The position numbers and the translations under genes are program-made. Below, piece after piece: positions 61,415 through 64,000 of a stretch of DNA of 64,000 bases (within the stretch, counting starts at the first letter, position 1; the number at the start of each line of letters is the position of its first letter). The stretch spans positions 372,001 to 436,000 of the forward strand of contig CAVSVP010000008.1 of NCBI GenBank assembly GCA_963731125.1. The letters are read 5' to 3'. The notes under the pieces were generated by a model. That model was not told the origin of the DNA. It made no database searches and was given only the letters and a program-made list of their open reading frames with translations. The DNA is from CAVSVP01 sp963731125 (GTDB lineage: Bacteria > Pseudomonadota > Gammaproteobacteria > Competibacterales > Competibacteraceae).

Positions 61415-64000
61415 ATGAAAAAATCAAAAGTCCCCGTTGTTGTATTATTTTTGACGTTGTGCATCGTAGTCTCCAGCAGTGCACAAGAAACCTACGGCCC
61501 CATCAAGCGAGGGGATAATCTCTGGGATATCGCCAGAGGTGTCTATCACGATCAGGATGTCAGCCGCGATCAGGTCATCCTCGCCCTGCTGAAAGCCAAT
61601 CCCCAGGCCTTCAGTCTTCCCTGCAACGCCAACTCCACTTTACAGATTGGCCAAGTGTTGCGTATACCCTCTCTGGAGGAAGTCAAGGCGTTGAGTCAAT
61701 CCGAGGCGCAACGTCTCTTTGCGCAGCAAATTCGGGAATGGGAGCAACACCGGCGCACGGGCGAGAAGCTGGTGTGCCCGAAGGTGAGCAAACCGGCAGC
61801 TACTCCTACGACAACACCGGCAACTCCGCCGACGGAAGCGCAACCCTCGGCCCCTCCTTCACCGGCACCTACAACACCACCAGCAACGCAACCAGCGCCG
61901 TCTTCAGCCCCAATAACACCTGCCTCTCCCGCGCCGACGGCTAAGATTCAGCCTCCGGCAACTGCCCCTACTCCTCCACCGGCTGTGGAAACCCAAGCAC
62001 CTGCGGCTAACATTCAGCCGTCGGTAACTCCCGCTACTCCTCCACCGGCAGCGAAAACCCAGCCGCCGGCAGAGCCCTCCCAGTCGAGTGCCGGGCTGTT
62101 ACAGGACGCCCAACAACAAATAGCGGAAAAGACTCAGGAAGCGGAGGAAACCGTCAAGGAAGAGCCGGTCTGGGTAGGTATTCTGGTACTCATTCTCCTG
62201 CTTATCGGCATTGCGCTCTGGAAGTTTCGCCGCCGCGAAGCGGCCGTCACCGAGGCACCCGCATCGGTGGCTGCCGTTGCGGAGGGAGCCGTGGATTTTG
62301 CAAAACTGTCAACGCAGGAAGCGCTGAATACGCTAAAGACGGACACCTCACAAGGGCTGACAGCCGCCGAAGCGGAGCACCGTCTGAGCGAGGTAGGGCC
62401 AAACGCCCTGGAAGAAAAAAAGGTCTCCCTGCTAAAACAAATCATGCCCTACTTCTGGGGCCCGATTCCCTGGATGATCGAAGCCGCAGCGCTTTTGTCC
62501 CTTGTCACCGAAGACTGGAATGATTTTATTATTATTACGGTGATGCTGCTTCTCAATGCCTTTATCGGGTTTCGGGAAGAACATAGCGCCGCCAACGCCT
62601 TGGCTGCACTGAAGGGACAGTTGGCTTTGCAAGCCAGGGCCCGTCGGGACGGCCGCTGGCAGGAAGTCGCCGCCCGCGAACTCGTGCCCGGAGATATTCT
62701 CCGCATTCGTCCGGGCGACATTATTCCCGCCGATGCCAAGCTGCTTAGCGGTGATTATCTTAGCGTGGATCAAGCCGCGTTGACGGGCGAATCCCTGCCG
62801 GTGCACAAGCGGGCGGGTGATCTGGCCTATTCAGGTTCGGTGGCCAAACAAGGTGAAATGCTTGCGCTAGTGACCGGAACCGGCGCCAACACCTTTTTCG
62901 GCCGTACTGCCCAGCTGGTGGAATCCGCAGGCGCCAAGTCCCATTTACAGGAGTCCGTGCTCCAGGTGGGTAACTTCCTGATCTTGTCTGCCATCGCGCT
63001 TTGTGTCATTCTGACAGCAGTGGAGCTTTACTGGGGTACTTCATTTCTGAGCCTACTCAAGCTGGTGCTGATTCTCGTGGTTGCGTCCATTCCCGTGGCA
63101 ATGCCGGCGGTACTGTCCGTCACCATGGCTCTGGGGGCGCTGACATTGTCCAAAATGAAGGCCATCGTCTCCCGCCTGGAGGCCATCGAGGAAATGGCCG
63201 GAGTTGACATCCTCTGTTCCGACAAAACCGGCACGCTGACCCAGAATAAAATCACTTTGGGGAAAGTAGAGCCCTTTGGCGGCAATTCGGAGCAGGAGCT
63301 GATTTTGGCCGGCGCCCTGGCCTCCAAAGCGGAGAATAACGACGCCATCGATCTGGCCGTTATCGGCGGGTTGGATGATCCAGCCAGCTTACAACAATAT
63401 GAACAGAGCCAATTTATGCCTTTCGATCCCGTCGGCAAGCGTACCGAGGCCACTGTCAAGGACGCTAACGGCAGCACCTTTAAGGTAACCAAAGGGGCGC
63501 CCCAGGTCATCCTGCAACTCTGTCAGGTGGATCCGGATACCAAGGCACGCGCAGAGGCACTGATTGATGATTTTGCCGCCAAGGGGTTACGCGCGCTGGG
63601 AGTCAGCCGTACCGGTACTACCGGCGCCTGGCAGTTTCTAGGCATTTTGCCGCTGTTCGATCCGCCTCGAGAAGATTCCGCCGCCACTATCGCCGCCACG
63701 AATCGCTATGGTATTCAGGTTAAAATGGTAACCGGCGACAATACCGCTATCGCCCGGGAAATTGCCGGTCAATTGGGCATTGGCACCAACATCCAATCGG
63801 CAGAAAAGCTGTTCGCTCAGGGCGCATCCGTCAGCGATCTGTCAGCGGCGGCCACAAGGCAGATCGAAGCAGCCGATGGTTTTGCTCAGGTTTTTCCCGA
63901 ACATAAGTACGGTATCGTCAAAGCTTTGCAGAACCGCGGCCATATCGTGGCCATGACCGGTGACGGCGTTAACGATGCGCCCGCCCTTAAACAGGCCGAT
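61415..64000 (+). CDS. FimV-like LysM module fused to a P3A proton/cation P-type ATPase (runs off window)
   Basis: One uninterrupted frame, ATG at 61415, at least 862 codons, 3' end outside the window. Order: signal peptide (1-24, KVPVVVLFLTLCIVVSSSA); FimV-type LysM domain (~26-95, YGPIKRGDNLWDIARGVYHD, VLRIPSLEEV); short helix; Pro/Thr/Ala-rich linker (~118-225); helix; one membrane segment (~251-270, WVGILVLILLLIGIALWKFR); then, from ~292, a P3A-like ATPase: QGLTAAEAEHRLSEVGPNAL, LTGES (457), DKTGTLTQNK with phosphorylated Asp603, KGAPQVI, MVTGDNTAIA, TGDGVNDAPALKQAD (848). P3A enzymes pump H+ outward. LysM binds peptidoglycan in FimV/HubP-type proteins. The two halves share a frame with no stop or lesion. 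The extra helix keeps the ATPase body cytosolic. The linker has direct-repeat character (Pro-Ala-Thr blocks). Confidence 0.9.
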   Translation, partial: MKKSKVPVVVLFLTLCIVVSSSAQETYGPIKRGDNLWDIARGVYHDQDVSRDQVILALLKANPQAFSLPCNANSTLQIGQVLRIPSLEEVKALSQSEAQRLFAQQIREWEQHRRTGEKLVCPKVSKPAATPTTTPATPPTEAQPSAPPSPAPTTPPATQPAPSSAPITPASPAPTAKIQPPATAPTPPPAVETQAPAANIQPSVTPATPPPAAKTQPPAEPSQSSAGLLQDAQQQIAEKTQEAEETVKEEPVWVGILVLILLLIGIALWKFRRREAAVTEAPASVAAVAEGAVDFAKLSTQEALNTLKTDTSQGLTAAEAEHRLSEVGPNALEEKKVSLLKQIMPYFWGPIPWMIEAAALLSLVTEDWNDFIIITVMLLLNAFIGFREEHSAANALAALKGQLALQARARRDGRWQEVAARELVPGDILRIRPGDIIPADAKLLSGDYLSVDQAALTGESLPVHKRAGDLAYSGSVAKQGEMLALVTGTGANTFFGRTAQLVESAGAKSHLQESVLQVGNFLILSAIALCVILTAVELYWGTSFLSLLKLVLILVVASIPVAMPAVLSVTMALGALTLSKMKAIVSRLEAIEEMAGVDILCSDKTGTLTQNKITLGKVEPFGGNSEQELILAGALASKAENNDAIDLAVIGGLDDPASLQQYEQSQFMPFDPVGKRTEATVKDANGSTFKVTKGAPQVILQLCQVDPDTKARAEALIDDFAAKGLRALGVSRTGTTGAWQFLGILPLFDPPREDSAATIAATNRYGIQVKMVTGDNTAIAREIAGQLGIGTNIQSAEKLFAQGASVSDLSAAATRQIEAADGFAQVFPEHKYGIVKALQNRGHIVAMTGDGVNDAPALKQAD

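Noticed and set aside
1..64000. CRISPR array, tRNA or rRNA genes
   Set aside because: No regularly spaced direct repeats of 24-40 bp and no cloverleaf or rRNA strings were noticed on reading both strands.

Overview
The window is a stretch of a moderately GC-rich proteobacterial chromosome. The gene content points to a gammaproteobacterium: FimV-type LysM domain, P3A proton ATPase, NtrB/NtrC-like pair, FtsH, YidH/DUF202, DUF3096, alanine dehydrogenase with an AgcS symporter, and glycogen/trehalose enzymes. Glycogen and trehalose enzymes beside a PhaC-like protein would fit a storage-polymer-using organism, but that is inference and no genus is claimed.

Layout. Positions 1-25,600 are almost entirely a mobile-element graveyard: IS elements of the IS982, IS630, IS4-like, IS66, IS1182 and ISAs1 types, two unassigned elements, and the 5' part of a CL-type group II intron. 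Among them lie broken host genes (a dirigent/AOC-like barrel protein and a SUMF1/FGE-domain protein) and one intact cassette at 15.4-18.9 kb: small ORF, lipoprotein, DUF3365 haem-binding membrane protein, Ser/Thr kinase. Several elements are nested. At 19.15-22.7 kb an ISAs1 lies inside an IS1182, which lies inside another transposase gene. In eight cases (counting yidH twice) I removed the insertion and one target duplication by hand, and the interrupted frame was restored exactly.

Positions 25.9-30.3 kb hold a peptide/nickel-type ABC transporter operon with only one ATPase gene. Positions 30.4-45.8 kb hold a carbohydrate-storage and signalling region: a trehalose-synthase-like GH13, a hybrid histidine kinase, a leucine-rich-repeat lipoprotein (with an IS982 just upstream), an NtrB/NtrC-like two-component pair, a GH15 enzyme, a PepSY protein, a DUF3096 mini-protein and GlgX. 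Positions 46-52 kb are again eroded: a two-repeat membrane protein split by a second copy of the 7.9-kb IS, yidH split by a 272-bp MITE and by an IS701, and a frameshifted Kef-type antiporter.

Positions 52-61 kb carry FtsH with a proline/alanine-rich insert, an EF-hand protein, a PhaC-like Cys-hydrolase, a PAS kinase lacking ATP-lid motifs, alanine dehydrogenase and AgcS. The window ends inside one continuous frame (61,415 to beyond 64,000) that joins a FimV-like LysM periplasmic module, a Pro-rich linker and a membrane helix to a P3A-type cation/proton ATPase. This fusion is the most unusual protein here.
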